From Anaerofilum sp. An201 (GTDB lineage: Bacteria; Bacillota; Clostridia; Oscillospirales; Ruminococcaceae): a stretch of DNA of 38,856 nt. Shown here in pieces: positions 9,857 to 18,825 of this stretch (its first letter is position 1; each line of letters opens with the position of its first letter). The stretch lies in NCBI RefSeq assembly GCF_002160015.1, contig NZ_NFJT01000027.1, forward strand, positions 1 through 38,856, in the 5' to 3' direction. The position numbers and the translations under genes were made by a program. The notes beneath the pieces are model-generated. The model ran no database searches. It had not been told where the DNA came from and saw nothing but the letters and a program-made list of their open reading frames with translations.

Positions 9857-11093
9857 TATCATTACCGTCACGGCGCTGAACCGCTATGTGAAAACCTTGC
9901 TGGAGCGCGATGTCGTGTTGGACGGGCTTGCCATTCGGGGCGAGATCTCCGGCTTTGTGCATCATTTCAAGAGCGGACATTTCTACTTTTCGCTCAAGGA
10001 CAGCCAGTGCAGCGTGAAAGCGGTGATGTTCAGCCGGGATGCCCGCCGCCTGGCCTTTGTGCCGCAGAACGGCATGCGTGTGATCGTGCGCGGCAGGGTG
10101 TCGCTGTTTGAGCGGGACGGCGCGTTTCAGGTCTATGCAGAGGACATGATCCCCGACGGCATCGGCTCGATGCAGCTGGCACTGGACCAGCTGAAAGCCC
10201 GCCTTGCCGCCGAGGGCCTGTTTGATGAACGCCACAAGAAACCCATTCCCACCGAGCCCGCCTGCATCGGCGTGGTCACCTCCGCCACCGGCGCCGCCCT
10301 ACAGGATATCTGCAACATCCTGCGCCGCCGCTGGCCGCTGGTCCGCGTGCTGCTGGCCCCGGCCAATGTGCAGGGAGAACAGGCCGCGCAGGAGATCGTT
10401 TCGGGTATCCGGCGTCTGGATGCCGACGGCCGCGCGGATGTGATCGTTGTGGCACGCGGCGGCGGCAGCAAGGAGGATCTGTGGGTGTTCAACGACGAGC
10501 GCATCGTGCGCGCGGCGTTTGCCTGCCGCACGCCTCTGGTCTCGGCGGTGGGGCATGAGATCGACTATACTCTGCTGGATTTTGCAGCGGACCTTCGCGC
10601 CCCCACTCCTTCCGCGGCGGCCGAGCTCTGTGTGCCGGACCAGGCGCAGGTAAAGCAAAAAATACAAATTTTACAGGAAAATATCCAGAAATCTATGCAG
10701 AAACGTATGGATTTGTGGTATAATTCGTATGAGCGTATGCAGCAGGCCGTCTGCGCGCACAGCCCGCTGACTGCCTGCGAAGCCAGAAAAGCCCGGCTGG
10801 ACGCCCTGCGGCAGCAGCTGTTTTCTGCCCAGCATGCCCGGCAGGCAGCTGCCGTACAGCGTTTGCGTGCGGCAGCTTCGCTGTGTGCAGGGCTGGACCC
10901 CTGTGCGGTGATTACCCGCGGATATGCCGTGCTGTATCACACGGACGGCAGCGCGGTGCCTTCTGCCGAATCGCTGGAGCCGGGCGCCCGGGTCACGGTG
11001 CAGCGCAGTACACAAAAACTCACCTGTCTGATTGAACACGCAGAACCTGTTTCTGCAGCGAGGATATTGCATGAAGAAACCAAAAACATATGA
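9849..11093 (+). CDS. xseA: Exodeoxyribonuclease VII large subunit
   Basis: The catalytic subunit of exonuclease VII, which degrades single-stranded DNA to oligonucleotides. The 414-residue protein has the N-terminal OB fold (GEISGFVHHFKSGHFYFSLK, residues 28-47) and the catalytic-domain motifs GVVTSATGAALQD, ARGGGSKEDLWVFND and SAVGHEIDYTLLDFAADLRAP. A long helical region follows, then a C-terminal TRGYAVL segment. It is slightly shorter than E. coli XseA. The start overlaps the TsaD-like gene, and the end overlaps xseB by 23 nt. Confidence 0.97.
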   Translation: MADIITVTALNRYVKTLLERDVVLDGLAIRGEISGFVHHFKSGHFYFSLKDSQCSVKAVMFSRDARRLAFVPQNGMRVIVRGRVSLFERDGAFQVYAEDMIPDGIGSMQLALDQLKARLAAEGLFDERHKKPIPTEPACIGVVTSATGAALQDICNILRRRWPLVRVLLAPANVQGEQAAQEIVSGIRRLDADGRADVIVVARGGGSKEDLWVFNDERIVRAAFACRTPLVSAVGHEIDYTLLDFAADLRAPTPSAAAELCVPDQAQVKQKIQILQENIQKSMQKRMDLWYNSYERMQQAVCAHSPLTACEARKARLDALRQQLFSAQHARQAAAVQRLRAAASLCAGLDPCAVITRGYAVLYHTDGSAVPSAESLEPGARVTVQRSTQKLTCLIEHAEPVSAARILHEETKNI

Positions 11094-11301
11094 AGAAGCA
11101 GTCTTGCAGCTGGAGCAGCTGCTGGAACAGATCTCCGACACACAGACGCCTCTGGAGCAGAGCATCAAGCTGTATGCACAGGCGGTGACGCTGCTGGATG
11201 TGTGCAGCCAGAAACTCCAGCAGGCCACGCTGCAGATCGAGGAGATCGACCAGAAGCTGGCTGCCGGCGCACAGCCTGCAAACAGCGCGGAAGGGGAATG
11301 A
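11071..11301 (+). CDS. xseB: Exodeoxyribonuclease VII small subunit
   Basis: A 76-residue two-helix protein that binds the coiled arm of XseA. The family pattern YEEAVLQLEQLLEQ near the start and LEQSIKLYAQAVTLLDVC in the middle are clear. The ATG at 11071 lies inside the end of xseA and follows GAGGA. Its stop overlaps the first ATGs of ispA. Confidence 0.95.
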   Translation: MKKPKTYEEAVLQLEQLLEQISDTQTPLEQSIKLYAQAVTLLDVCSQKLQQATLQIEEIDQKLAAGAQPANSAEGE

Positions 11302-12185
11302 TGATGGAATACACAGCCCACTACAATAACCTGCTCTGTCAGGTGCAGACACGTCTGACCCAGTTATGCGACCAGTACCTGCCCGAAACCTCCAGCGTAT
11401 GCCGCGCCGCGCGGTACAGCCTGCTGGGGGGCGGCAAGCGGGTGCGCGCCGTGCTGTGTATGGCGGTGTGCGAGATGCTGAAAGGCGATATGCAGGCGGC
11501 GGCCGATTTCGCCGCGGCGGTGGAAATGGTGCACTGCTACTCGCTGATCCACGACGATCTGCCCTGCATGGACAACGACGATCTGCGCCGCGGGCGGCCT
11601 TCCTGCCACAAGGCGTTCGACGAGGCCACCGCGCTGCTTGCCGGCGATGCCCTGCTGACCACCGCTTTCCAGATCATCGGCGAATCCGCCGCGGAGGCAC
11701 AGGTGCGTGCGGCGGCCTGCGCGGCGCTTGCTGCCGGCGCCGGGACAGGCGGCATGATTCTGGGACAGGAGCTGGACCTCTACCACGAAACCATCCCTGC
11801 CACGGCAGGCGAGCTGGTCGAGGTGCACCGGGAAAAAACCGGCGCGCTGATCAATGCGGCCATTCAGCTTGGCGCGGCAGCGGCCGGCGCATCCGTCACA
11901 CAGTGCTCCGTGCTGCGGGGCTATGCCTTTGATATCGGTCTGGTTTTCCAGATCGTGGACGATGTGCTGGATGTGACCTCCACCACACAGGAGCTCGGCA
12001 AACCGGTGGGCAGCGACCAAGAAAACAACAAAACCACCTTTGTCACCTTGTACGGGGTGGAGGGAGCTATGGAGCATGCGCAGGAGATCAACCGGCGCGG
12101 CTGCGAACGGCTGCAGGACGAGTTCGGAGATGCAGCCGCATTTCTGGCTGCATTTGCGCAGTCGCTGCTGTGCCGTGTGAACTGA
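11301..12185 (+). CDS. ispA: Polyprenyl (farnesyl/geranyl) diphosphate synthase
   Basis: Condenses isopentenyl diphosphate with allylic diphosphates to make farnesyl diphosphate, feeding undecaprenyl and quinone-type lipids. The 294-residue protein has GGGKRVRAVL, the first aspartate-rich motif HDDLPCMDNDDLRRG, and the second motif in QIVDDVLDV. Three in-frame ATGs in a row (11298, 11301, 11304) overlap the xseB stop; the middle one gives the best spacing from AAGGGG, but the choice is uncertain. It sits in the usual place before dxs, which supplies its precursors. Confidence 0.95.
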   Translation: MMEYTAHYNNLLCQVQTRLTQLCDQYLPETSSVCRAARYSLLGGGKRVRAVLCMAVCEMLKGDMQAAADFAAAVEMVHCYSLIHDDLPCMDNDDLRRGRPSCHKAFDEATALLAGDALLTTAFQIIGESAAEAQVRAAACAALAAGAGTGGMILGQELDLYHETIPATAGELVEVHREKTGALINAAIQLGAAAAGASVTQCSVLRGYAFDIGLVFQIVDDVLDVTSTTQELGKPVGSDQENNKTTFVTLYGVEGAMEHAQEINRRGCERLQDEFGDAAAFLAAFAQSLLCRVN

Positions 12186-12217
12186 GCGGTCCACTCTGGC
12201 GGAAAGGATGTGAAAAA

Positions 12218-12676
12218 GTGCAGTCTTTTTCTGCGATTTTTCAGCAAAACTATGCTTTGACCGTGGCTCTGTCCTCCTGGCTGGCGGCGCAGATTGCAAA
12301 AACGATCATCAACTTTGTGCTGGCCGGGCAGCTGGACATTGAACGCATGTGGGGATCCGGCGGCATGCCCAGCGCGCATTCCGCACTGGTGTGCTCTCTG
12401 GTGATCGCAATCGCGAAAACCTCCGGGACTTCCTCGCCGCTGTTTGCCATTGCGTTCGTGCTGGCGGCCATTGTGATGTACGATGCGATGGGCGTTCGCC
12501 GTGCGGCCGGCCAGCAGGCAAAGGTGATCAACCGCCTGCTCAGCGACCGCGAGGACGAAGAAGAACTTCTGCCGGACGGCAAAAAACTCAAGGAGCTGGT
12601 GGGCCACACTCCGCTGGAAGTTGGCTCCGGCGCACTGTTGGGTATCCTGATCGGCGTACTGTTTCCTGTCGGATGA
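12218..12676 (+). CDS. YuiD-type divergent PAP2 (DUF212) membrane protein
   Basis: A 152-residue membrane protein of the DUF212 family, distantly related to PAP2 acid phosphatase/vanadium-dependent haloperoxidases. Conserved features are SGGMPSAHSALVCSL, with the phosphatase-like SAH, and YDAMGVRRAAGQQA, followed by HTPLEVGSGALLGIL near the end. Its location between ispA and dxs suggests work on isoprenoid phosphates, but this is inference only. I use the GTG at 12218, about 9 nt after AAAGGA; upstream in-frame starts overlap ispA and would add an unconserved N-terminus. Confidence 0.88.
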   Translation: MQSFSAIFQQNYALTVALSSWLAAQIAKTIINFVLAGQLDIERMWGSGGMPSAHSALVCSLVIAIAKTSGTSSPLFAIAFVLAAIVMYDAMGVRRAAGQQAKVINRLLSDREDEEELLPDGKKLKELVGHTPLEVGSGALLGILIGVLFPVG

Positions 12677-12749
12677 AAAGGACATCGGCAAACTGCGTAC
12701 ATGTACCTTTCAGATGCCCTAACAATACAGAAAGGAGGACAAGCAAATC

Positions 12750-14624
12750 ATGGCTTTTCCTTTGCTGGAATGGATCGGCAGCCCGAAGGACCTCAAAAAG
12801 CTGACCACACAGCAGGTCAACGATCTGTGCGGCGAGATTCGTTCCTTTCTGATTCAACAGGTGTCCTGTACAGGAGGACATCTCTCGTCCAATCTGGGCA
12901 CGATTGAACTTACCGTGGCGCTGCATCGGGTGTTTTCCACCCCGAAAGACCGCTTTGTTTTCGATGTGGGCCATCAGTGCTACACGCACAAACTGCTCAC
13001 CGGGCGCCGGAAAGGCTTCGCGGCGCTGCGCCAGCTGGACGGTATCTCCGGCTTTCCCAATCCGGAGGAAAGCCCCCACGACTGTTTTGTGGCCGGGCAT
13101 GGCAACACGGCGCTGTCTGCGGCCATCGGTATGGCACGCGCCAAGAAGCTGCAGCACAAGCCGGGGAAGGTGATCGCCATCATCGGCGACGGCGCCTTCA
13201 CCGGCGGTATGGTGTACGAGGGCATGAACAACATCGATACACTGGACAACCTGATCGTCATCCTGAACGACAACAAAATGTCCATCTCCAAAAATGTGGG
13301 ATCGGTGGCAAACTACCTCACCCGCCTGCGCACCAGCCCGCAGTATTTCAAGGTCAAAGCGGATGTGGAAGGCGCCTTGCAGAATGTGCCTGTGTTTGGC
13401 AAAACCATCATCAACGGCCTGCAGCAGAGCAAAAAGCTGGTGCGGCGTGTGATTTACAAATCCACGATGTTTGAGAACATGGGCTTTCAGTACGTCGGGC
13501 CTCTGGACGGCCATGACGAACCGCAGCTGGAGACCCTGTTCCGCAATCTGTGCAACCAGTCCACCCCGCTGTTTCTGCACGTGGTGACGGTCAAGGGAAA
13601 GGGATTCCGCCCAGCCGAACAGAACCCCGGCGCATTTCACGGGGTCTCCGCATTCGACGTGCACGCCATCACCGACCCGGATGTGGCTCCGGAAAATTCC
13701 TTTTCCACGGTGTTCGGCGAAAAGCTGGCCCAGTTGGGCCGGTATGATAACCGCATCTGCGCCATCACCGCGGCCATGAAATACGGCACCGGCCTGCAGT
13801 TTTTCTACCGCGCATTTCCCGATCGTTTCTTTGATGTGGGAATGGCGGAACAGCATGCTGTCACCTTTGCGGCCGGCCTCGCGCGCGAGGGAATGGTGCC
13901 GGTGGTGTCGATCTATTCCACCTTTTTGCAGCGTTCCTACGACCAGATCATCCACGATGTGAACCTGCAGAAGCTGAGTGTGGTATTTGCTGTGGACCGC
14001 GCCGGTCTGGTTCCCGGAGACGGCGAAACGCACCAGGGCGTGTATGACCCCGCCTATTTCAGCCAGATCGAGGGCCTGCAGGTGATCTCCCCCTGCAACT
14101 TTGCAGAGCTGGAATATTGGCTGGAAAAGCTGGTGGAGGAGGGCAGCGGTCCCCGCGCCATCCGCTATCCCCGCGGCAGCGAAGCGAAACGTCTGTCTGC
14201 GCTGGGCTGCAGCGGCACGCTGTTTGAGCGGGTCGCTCACACAGACGGTGCGTCGTCTGCAATCGTATCGTATGGAAGCGAGGTGGAGGACGCCCTGCTG
14301 GCCGCCGAGCTTTCCGCACAAAGCGGGCGGTTGGCGGATGTATATAAGCTGACCCAGATCCATCCGCTTCCGGAGGGGATCTGTGACGCCCTGCTGGGCT
14401 ACAAGTACATTCTGTTTGCTGAAGAATGCATTGTGAACGGCGGCATTGGAGAGCATCTGGAAAGCGCTCTGCACAAGGCCGGCTGGAACGGGCATTTCCT
14501 GCGCGCGGCAGTTCCCAACACCGGCATCCCCCACGCAAGCGTGGCGCAGATCAAGCAGGTGCTGCATCTGGACGCACCGGGACTTTTGCAGATTTTGAAC
14601 GAGGACGAAGGAGCAACGAGTTGA
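12750..14624 (+). CDS. dxs: 1-deoxy-D-xylulose-5-phosphate synthase
   Basis: First enzyme of the MEP isoprenoid route, joining pyruvate and glyceraldehyde 3-phosphate with thiamine diphosphate; the product also feeds thiamine and pyridoxal synthesis. The 624-residue protein has GGHLSSNLGTIELTVALH, the ThDP motif GDGAFTGGM running on to N, AEQHAVTFAAGLAREG, and GDGETHQGVYD in the pyrimidine domain, where many homologues read DGPTHHG. The ATG follows AAAGGAGG. It overlaps tlyA by 4 nt. Confidence 0.97.
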   Translation: MAFPLLEWIGSPKDLKKLTTQQVNDLCGEIRSFLIQQVSCTGGHLSSNLGTIELTVALHRVFSTPKDRFVFDVGHQCYTHKLLTGRRKGFAALRQLDGISGFPNPEESPHDCFVAGHGNTALSAAIGMARAKKLQHKPGKVIAIIGDGAFTGGMVYEGMNNIDTLDNLIVILNDNKMSISKNVGSVANYLTRLRTSPQYFKVKADVEGALQNVPVFGKTIINGLQQSKKLVRRVIYKSTMFENMGFQYVGPLDGHDEPQLETLFRNLCNQSTPLFLHVVTVKGKGFRPAEQNPGAFHGVSAFDVHAITDPDVAPENSFSTVFGEKLAQLGRYDNRICAITAAMKYGTGLQFFYRAFPDRFFDVGMAEQHAVTFAAGLAREGMVPVVSIYSTFLQRSYDQIIHDVNLQKLSVVFAVDRAGLVPGDGETHQGVYDPAYFSQIEGLQVISPCNFAELEYWLEKLVEEGSGPRAIRYPRGSEAKRLSALGCSGTLFERVAHTDGASSAIVSYGSEVEDALLAAELSAQSGRLADVYKLTQIHPLPEGICDALLGYKYILFAEECIVNGGIGEHLESALHKAGWNGHFLRAAVPNTGIPHASVAQIKQVLHLDAPGLLQILNEDEGATS

Positions 14625-15424
14625 AAACACGATTGGATCAATACCTGTGCCAGCAGGGGCTGGTGCAGAGCCGTGAACGGGCAAAGGCTCTGATCATGGC
14701 GGGCATCGTATTTGTGAACGAAGAAAAAGCCGACAAGGCCGGATTCATGGTGCCGGAAGGCGCCCGTGTGGAGGTGCGCGGACACGACATCGGATATGTC
14801 AGCCGGGGCGGCCTGAAGCTGGAGAAGGCGATGCAGGTGTTCCCCATCACGCCGTCCGGCAAGGTGTGCATGGATATCGGCGCCTCCACCGGCGGTTTCA
14901 CCGACTGCATGCTGCAGAACGGCGCCGTGCAGGTGTACGCCGTGGACGTGGGCTACGGGCAGCTCGCCTGGAAGCTGCGCTGCGACGAGCGCGTGGTCAA
15001 TATGGAGCGCACCAACATCCGCGCAGTCACGCCGGAGATGCTGGAGCATCCCATTGAATTTTTCAGCGTTGATGTGTCCTTTATATCGCTCAAACACATT
15101 TTCCCGGTGGCGCAGGCCATCACCAGCAGCGGCGCGCAGGGCATCTGTCTTGTGAAGCCGCAGTTTGAGGCCGGCCGTGAAAAGGTGGGCAAAAAGGGTG
15201 TTGTGCGCGAGCCGGAAACCCACTGGGAAGTGATCTGCCAGGCAAGGGAGTATGCCTTGCAGAACGGTTTCTCCGCCTGCCGGCTGGATTTTTCGCCGGT
15301 CAAAGGCCCGGAGGGGAACATCGAATTTTTGATGCAGGTGGAAAAATCCAGCGAGCCGACCGGCTTTTCGGATGAGGCCGCCCGCGAAGTGGTGCGGCTG
15401 GCGCATCAGCAGCTGGATGCATGA
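14621..15424 (+). CDS. TlyA family rRNA 2'-O-methyltransferase / S4-domain protein
   Basis: A 267-residue protein with an N-terminal S4 RNA-binding domain (RLDQYLCQQGLVQSRERAKA, residues 4-23) and a FtsJ/RrmJ-like SAM methyltransferase domain (DIGASTGGFTDC then AVDVGYGQL). Family members such as mycobacterial TlyA methylate ribosomal RNA; the Bacillus homologue is YqxC in the same gene order. I start at TTG 14621: it overlaps the dxs stop, is 7 nt after AAGGAG, and gives the expected length of about 270. Confidence 0.92.
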   Translation: MKTRLDQYLCQQGLVQSRERAKALIMAGIVFVNEEKADKAGFMVPEGARVEVRGHDIGYVSRGGLKLEKAMQVFPITPSGKVCMDIGASTGGFTDCMLQNGAVQVYAVDVGYGQLAWKLRCDERVVNMERTNIRAVTPEMLEHPIEFFSVDVSFISLKHIFPVAQAITSSGAQGICLVKPQFEAGREKVGKKGVVREPETHWEVICQAREYALQNGFSACRLDFSPVKGPEGNIEFLMQVEKSSEPTGFSDEAAREVVRLAHQQLDA

Positions 15425-15443
15425 GCGAAGAGGGGATCTTGTG

Positions 15444-16310
15444 ATGCGCATTTTTCTGGTTCCCAATCTGAATAAATCCCAAGCAGGACAGGTGTGCGAA
15501 CAGGCGGTTTCCATTCTGCGGCAGGCCGGTGCGATCCCGCTGCTGGCGGAAGAAATACGCGACGCCTGCCAGCTGGAACAGGCGGAGTACCATCCCGAAC
15601 CGGACTGCCTTGCGCTGTGTGACGTCATCGTCACCATCGGCGGAGACGGCACCATTCTGCGCACCGCCCGCGAATCCCTGGCCTATGCACGGCCTCTGTT
15701 GGGGGTGAATCTGGGACGGCTGGGTTTTCTGGCCACCTGCGAGATCGGAGAAATGCCGGCCAAGCTCACGCGCCTTGCGAAGGGCGATTTCATGACCGAT
15801 ACCCGCATGCTTCTGCAGGCCTGCATCCAGCAGCCCGATCAGCCGCCGCAGACGCTCACCGCGCTGAACGAGATCGTTGTGTTCAAGGGCCTGCGCACAC
15901 AGACGATGGGAATGAAGGTGTTCTGCGACGATGCGCTCGTCAGCAGCTATCGGGGGGACGGCGTGGTGCTTGCCACGCCCACCGGCTCCACCGCCTACTC
16001 GCTTTCGGCAGGCGGCCCGATTTTGGACGCACAGATCGCCGGCATTCTTCTCACGCCGATCTGTGCCCACAGCCTGCAGAGCCCGCCGATGGTGTTTTCC
16101 GCCAACCGGTGCCTGCGGGTGCAGGTGGAATCCGAAACCGATGAGCCGGTGTATCTGTCGGCCGACGGAAATCATCCCGCCCATGCAATCAGCCCGCACA
16201 GCCGCCTGGAACTTGCACGGGCGGAACAGGTGGTTACACTGGTGCGCTTCAATCTGGCCGATCAGTTTGAAGCGATCGACAAAAAATTGATAAGGAAGAT
16301 CACTTTATGA
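15444..16310 (+). CDS. nadK: NAD kinase
   Basis: Phosphorylates NAD to NADP. The 288-residue protein has the catalytic GGDGTILRTAR, the NLGRLGFLA loop, and the NAD-binding RGDGVVLATPTGSTAYSLSA. The ATG at 15444 is 8 nt after GAGGGG. It lies 19 nt after tlyA and overlaps argR by 4 nt, as usual in this conserved run. Confidence 0.96.
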   Translation: MRIFLVPNLNKSQAGQVCEQAVSILRQAGAIPLLAEEIRDACQLEQAEYHPEPDCLALCDVIVTIGGDGTILRTARESLAYARPLLGVNLGRLGFLATCEIGEMPAKLTRLAKGDFMTDTRMLLQACIQQPDQPPQTLTALNEIVVFKGLRTQTMGMKVFCDDALVSSYRGDGVVLATPTGSTAYSLSAGGPILDAQIAGILLTPICAHSLQSPPMVFSANRCLRVQVESETDEPVYLSADGNHPAHAISPHSRLELARAEQVVTLVRFNLADQFEAIDKKLIRKITL

Positions 16311-16768
16311 AACGTGCACGACACAAGATGATCCTGGAACTGATCGAGCGGTACCCCATCGACCGCCAGGAAGAACTGATGACCCATCTGCGCGCAAATG
16401 GATTTGATGTGACACAGGCCACGGTATCCCGCGATATCCGCGAACTGCGTCTGGTGAAAACCGCCACCGGCGATGGCTCCTATCGCTATGTGGTGTCCGA
16501 CAACGGGCGTAAATTGCACACCCCCAATCGATTTGAAACGATTTTCCGCGAGTCGGTGCTGAAGGTGGACTATGCGGGGCATGTGGTGCTGGTGAAATGC
16601 TTCACCGGTATGGCAAACGCGGCCTGCGAGGTGTTCGATGCCATGGTGTGGAACGACGTTGTGGGGACCCTTTCCGGCGACGACACCTTTTTTATCCTGA
16701 TGCGCAGCGAAGCGGCTGCCCACGCCATCTGCGATGAGCTGAACCGCTATGTGACGCATCACGGATAA
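16307..16768 (+). CDS. argR: Arginine repressor ArgR/AhrC
   Basis: A 153-residue hexameric repressor/activator of arginine metabolism. The N-terminal winged helix carries the recognition segment TQATVSRDIRELRLVK. The C-terminal oligomerisation/arginine-binding domain carries GTLSGDDTFFIL, with the two Asp that bind arginine. It is coupled to nadK (ATGA overlap) and lies 26 nt before recN. No arginine gene is in the window, so any targets are elsewhere. Confidence 0.96.
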   Translation: MKRARHKMILELIERYPIDRQEELMTHLRANGFDVTQATVSRDIRELRLVKTATGDGSYRYVVSDNGRKLHTPNRFETIFRESVLKVDYAGHVVLVKCFTGMANAACEVFDAMVWNDVVGTLSGDDTFFILMRSEAAAHAICDELNRYVTHHG

Positions 16769-16794
16769 TTTACCCAAACGAAAGGAGAACCGGG

Positions 16795-18465
16795 ATGCTG
16801 TGCAGCCTGAAAATTGAAAACGTAGCGGTGATCGAGCAGGCCGAAGTGGAATTTGGCCCGGGCCTGAATGTCCTGACCGGCGAAACCGGCGCGGGAAAAT
16901 CCATTTTGATCGATTCGATCCACGCCATCCTCGGCAGCCGCACATCCCGCGATCTGGTGCGCAGCCATACGCCGCGCGCCCGCATTCACGCCGTCTTTCG
17001 ACAGATTCCGCCGGCCGTGAAAAAGCGTCTGGAGAAAGCGGGCATGGACGCCGGCGATGAACTGACGCTGTACCGCGAGATCAGTGCCGACGGACAGACC
17101 AAATGCCGCATCAACGGCATGCCTGCAACAGCGGCGCTGGTGCGCCAGCTCTGTGCCGGGCTGATCGACATTCACGGCCAGCACGACAGCCAGGGGCTGA
17201 CCGACCCCGCCCGCCATCTGGCGCTTTTAGATCTGTTTGTCCACAACAAAGCCCTGCATGAGGAGTATTATTCCGTCTACCGGAAGCTGGTGCAGGTCAA
17301 GCGCGAGATGGACGGCATGATTACCGATGAGCAGGAAAAGAACCGGCGGATCGACCTTCTGCGCTATCAGCTGGAGGAGATCGAGGCCGCCGCCCTGATT
17401 CCCGGCGAGGAAGAGACACTGGAACGCCAGCGCGCGCTTCTGGCCAACGCGAACCGGATCCAGGAAAGCCTTGCCGCCGCGTATCACGCTGTGGAGGGCG
17501 AGGAGGACCAGAGCGGTGCGGCCGACCTAGCCGGCGAAGCGGCAAATGCGCTGGAACGCGCCGCGGGCCTGAGCGCACCGCTGGACGAGATCCACCAGCG
17601 GGCAGAGGAGCTGTACTATCAGCTGCGGGATCTGGCCGGGGATCTTGCCGATCTGATCCAGCAGCAGGAGGAAAACAGCGGTCTTTCTCTGGACGAGGTG
17701 GAGATGCGTCTGGATGAGATTTTCCGCATCAAGCGAAAGTACGGCGACAGTGTGGAGGCTGTTCTGGCCTATGCCGAGCACGCCCGCACCGAACTGGACG
17801 GCATTCAGAATGCAGACGAACGGATCCGTCGCCTGGACGAAGAAAAGCACCGTTTGTTCCGCGAGGCGAAGGAGCTGGCGGAGCGTCTGACCGAATCCCG
17901 TCTGCAGGCGTTTGAAGCGTTCAGCCGCCAGATCTGTGAAGCGCTGGCTTTCCTGAATATGCCCGGTATCCGCTTTGCGCTGCATCATACAAAGGGGCCT
18001 CTGGCCAGCGCCGGACAGGATACGATGGAATTTTATATTTCCACCAATCCCGGCGAAGATCCCAAACCGCTTGCGAAGATCGCATCGGGCGGCGAGCTCT
18101 CCCGCATCATGCTCGCCATCAAGAGCGCGCTGGCCGATGCGGACGATGTGGGCACCGTGATCTACGACGAGATCGACACCGGCGTATCCGGCAAAGCGGC
18201 CGCGCGCATTGGGCAGAAGCTGCTGCAGACGGCGCACGGCCGGCAGGTGCTCTGCATCACGCATACGGCGCAGATCGCCGCACTGGCGGATTGCCATCTG
18301 CTGATCCAGAAAAACGTATCGGAGGGGCGCGCGTATACCGAGATTCACCCGTTGGAGGAGCCTCAGCGTCTGCAGGAGCTTGCGCGGATCATATCGGGCG
18401 ACCAGATCACACCGGCTGCACTGGAAGCAGCGCGCGAGATGCGCCAGGTGCGCGCGAATTTGTGA
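16795..18465 (+). CDS. recN: DNA repair protein RecN
   Basis: An SMC-like ATPase acting early in double-strand break repair. The 556-residue protein has an N-terminal Walker A TGETGAGKSIL, coiled-coil arms (about residues 150-370), an ABC signature ASGGELSRIML, and a Walker B VIYDEIDTGVSG. The ATG follows AAAGGAGA by 7-8 nt. It is the last gene of the nusB run, and no intrinsic terminator is seen before the tyrS promoter. Confidence 0.97.
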   Translation: MLCSLKIENVAVIEQAEVEFGPGLNVLTGETGAGKSILIDSIHAILGSRTSRDLVRSHTPRARIHAVFRQIPPAVKKRLEKAGMDAGDELTLYREISADGQTKCRINGMPATAALVRQLCAGLIDIHGQHDSQGLTDPARHLALLDLFVHNKALHEEYYSVYRKLVQVKREMDGMITDEQEKNRRIDLLRYQLEEIEAAALIPGEEETLERQRALLANANRIQESLAAAYHAVEGEEDQSGAADLAGEAANALERAAGLSAPLDEIHQRAEELYYQLRDLAGDLADLIQQQEENSGLSLDEVEMRLDEIFRIKRKYGDSVEAVLAYAEHARTELDGIQNADERIRRLDEEKHRLFREAKELAERLTESRLQAFEAFSRQICEALAFLNMPGIRFALHHTKGPLASAGQDTMEFYISTNPGEDPKPLAKIASGGELSRIMLAIKSALADADDVGTVIYDEIDTGVSGKAAARIGQKLLQTAHGRQVLCITHTAQIAALADCHLLIQKNVSEGRAYTEIHPLEEPQRLQELARIISGDQITPAALEAAREMRQVRANL

Positions 18466-18479
18466 AGCGCACAAAACGC

Positions 18480-18508
18480 TTGACTTTTTCCCTGCAATCG
18501 GGTATACT
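18480..18508 (+). promoter_or_regulatory. Sigma-A promoter of the T-box/tyrS unit
   Basis: TTGACT (18480-18485) and TATACT (18503-18508) are 17 nt apart, directly downstream of recN. Confidence 0.88.
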
Positions 18509-18514
18509 GCATTT

Positions 18515-18788
18515 TGTGAAATGCGAAGAAGGGAACCAGTAGCATCGTGTTGTCCGGCACAGAGAGGCCCCGTTTTGGTGAAAGGGGAGGCGGCGAGCGG
18601 TGTGAATACATCCCCGAGCAGCAGGTTGAACTGCATTTGTGCACAGTAGGCCGGGCCGTGTGCGCACGTTACAGCGCAGGAGTGTGGATGCACTCGTCAA
18701 GGCTTTTTTCGCGAGGAAAAAGCGAACAGAGGTGGTACCGCGATTGACTCGCCCTCTGCCAATTTCACGATTGGCAGAGGGCGTTTTT
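18515..18788 (+). ncRNA. T-box leader sensing uncharged tRNA-Tyr
   Basis: A leader of about 310 nt before tyrS with the T-box core AGAGGTGGTACCGCG at 18728-18742 and a terminator right after it. Uncharged tRNA binding stabilises the antiterminator and lets transcription into tyrS. A candidate specifier is the Tyr codon TAC at 18607-18609 in GAATACA. The antiterminator bulge reads TGGT, complementary to an ACCA 3' end, which fits the A73 discriminator of tRNA-Tyr. The specifier position is my reading without a folded Stem I; the class call is secure. Confidence 0.93.
18751..18788 (+). terminator. T-box terminator before tyrS
   Basis: A perfect 13-bp stem (18751-18763 with 18770-18782), a 6-nt loop and five T's. 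It competes with the T-box antiterminator. Confidence 0.94.
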
Positions 18789-18825
18789 GTTTCCCTTTGC
18801 CGCAAACACAAGGAGGAACTGTCCA

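Noticed and set aside
12588-14684. 698-codon open frame on the minus strand across dxs
   Set aside because: Shadow of dxs; no recognisable domain, and dxs itself is complete with all motifs.
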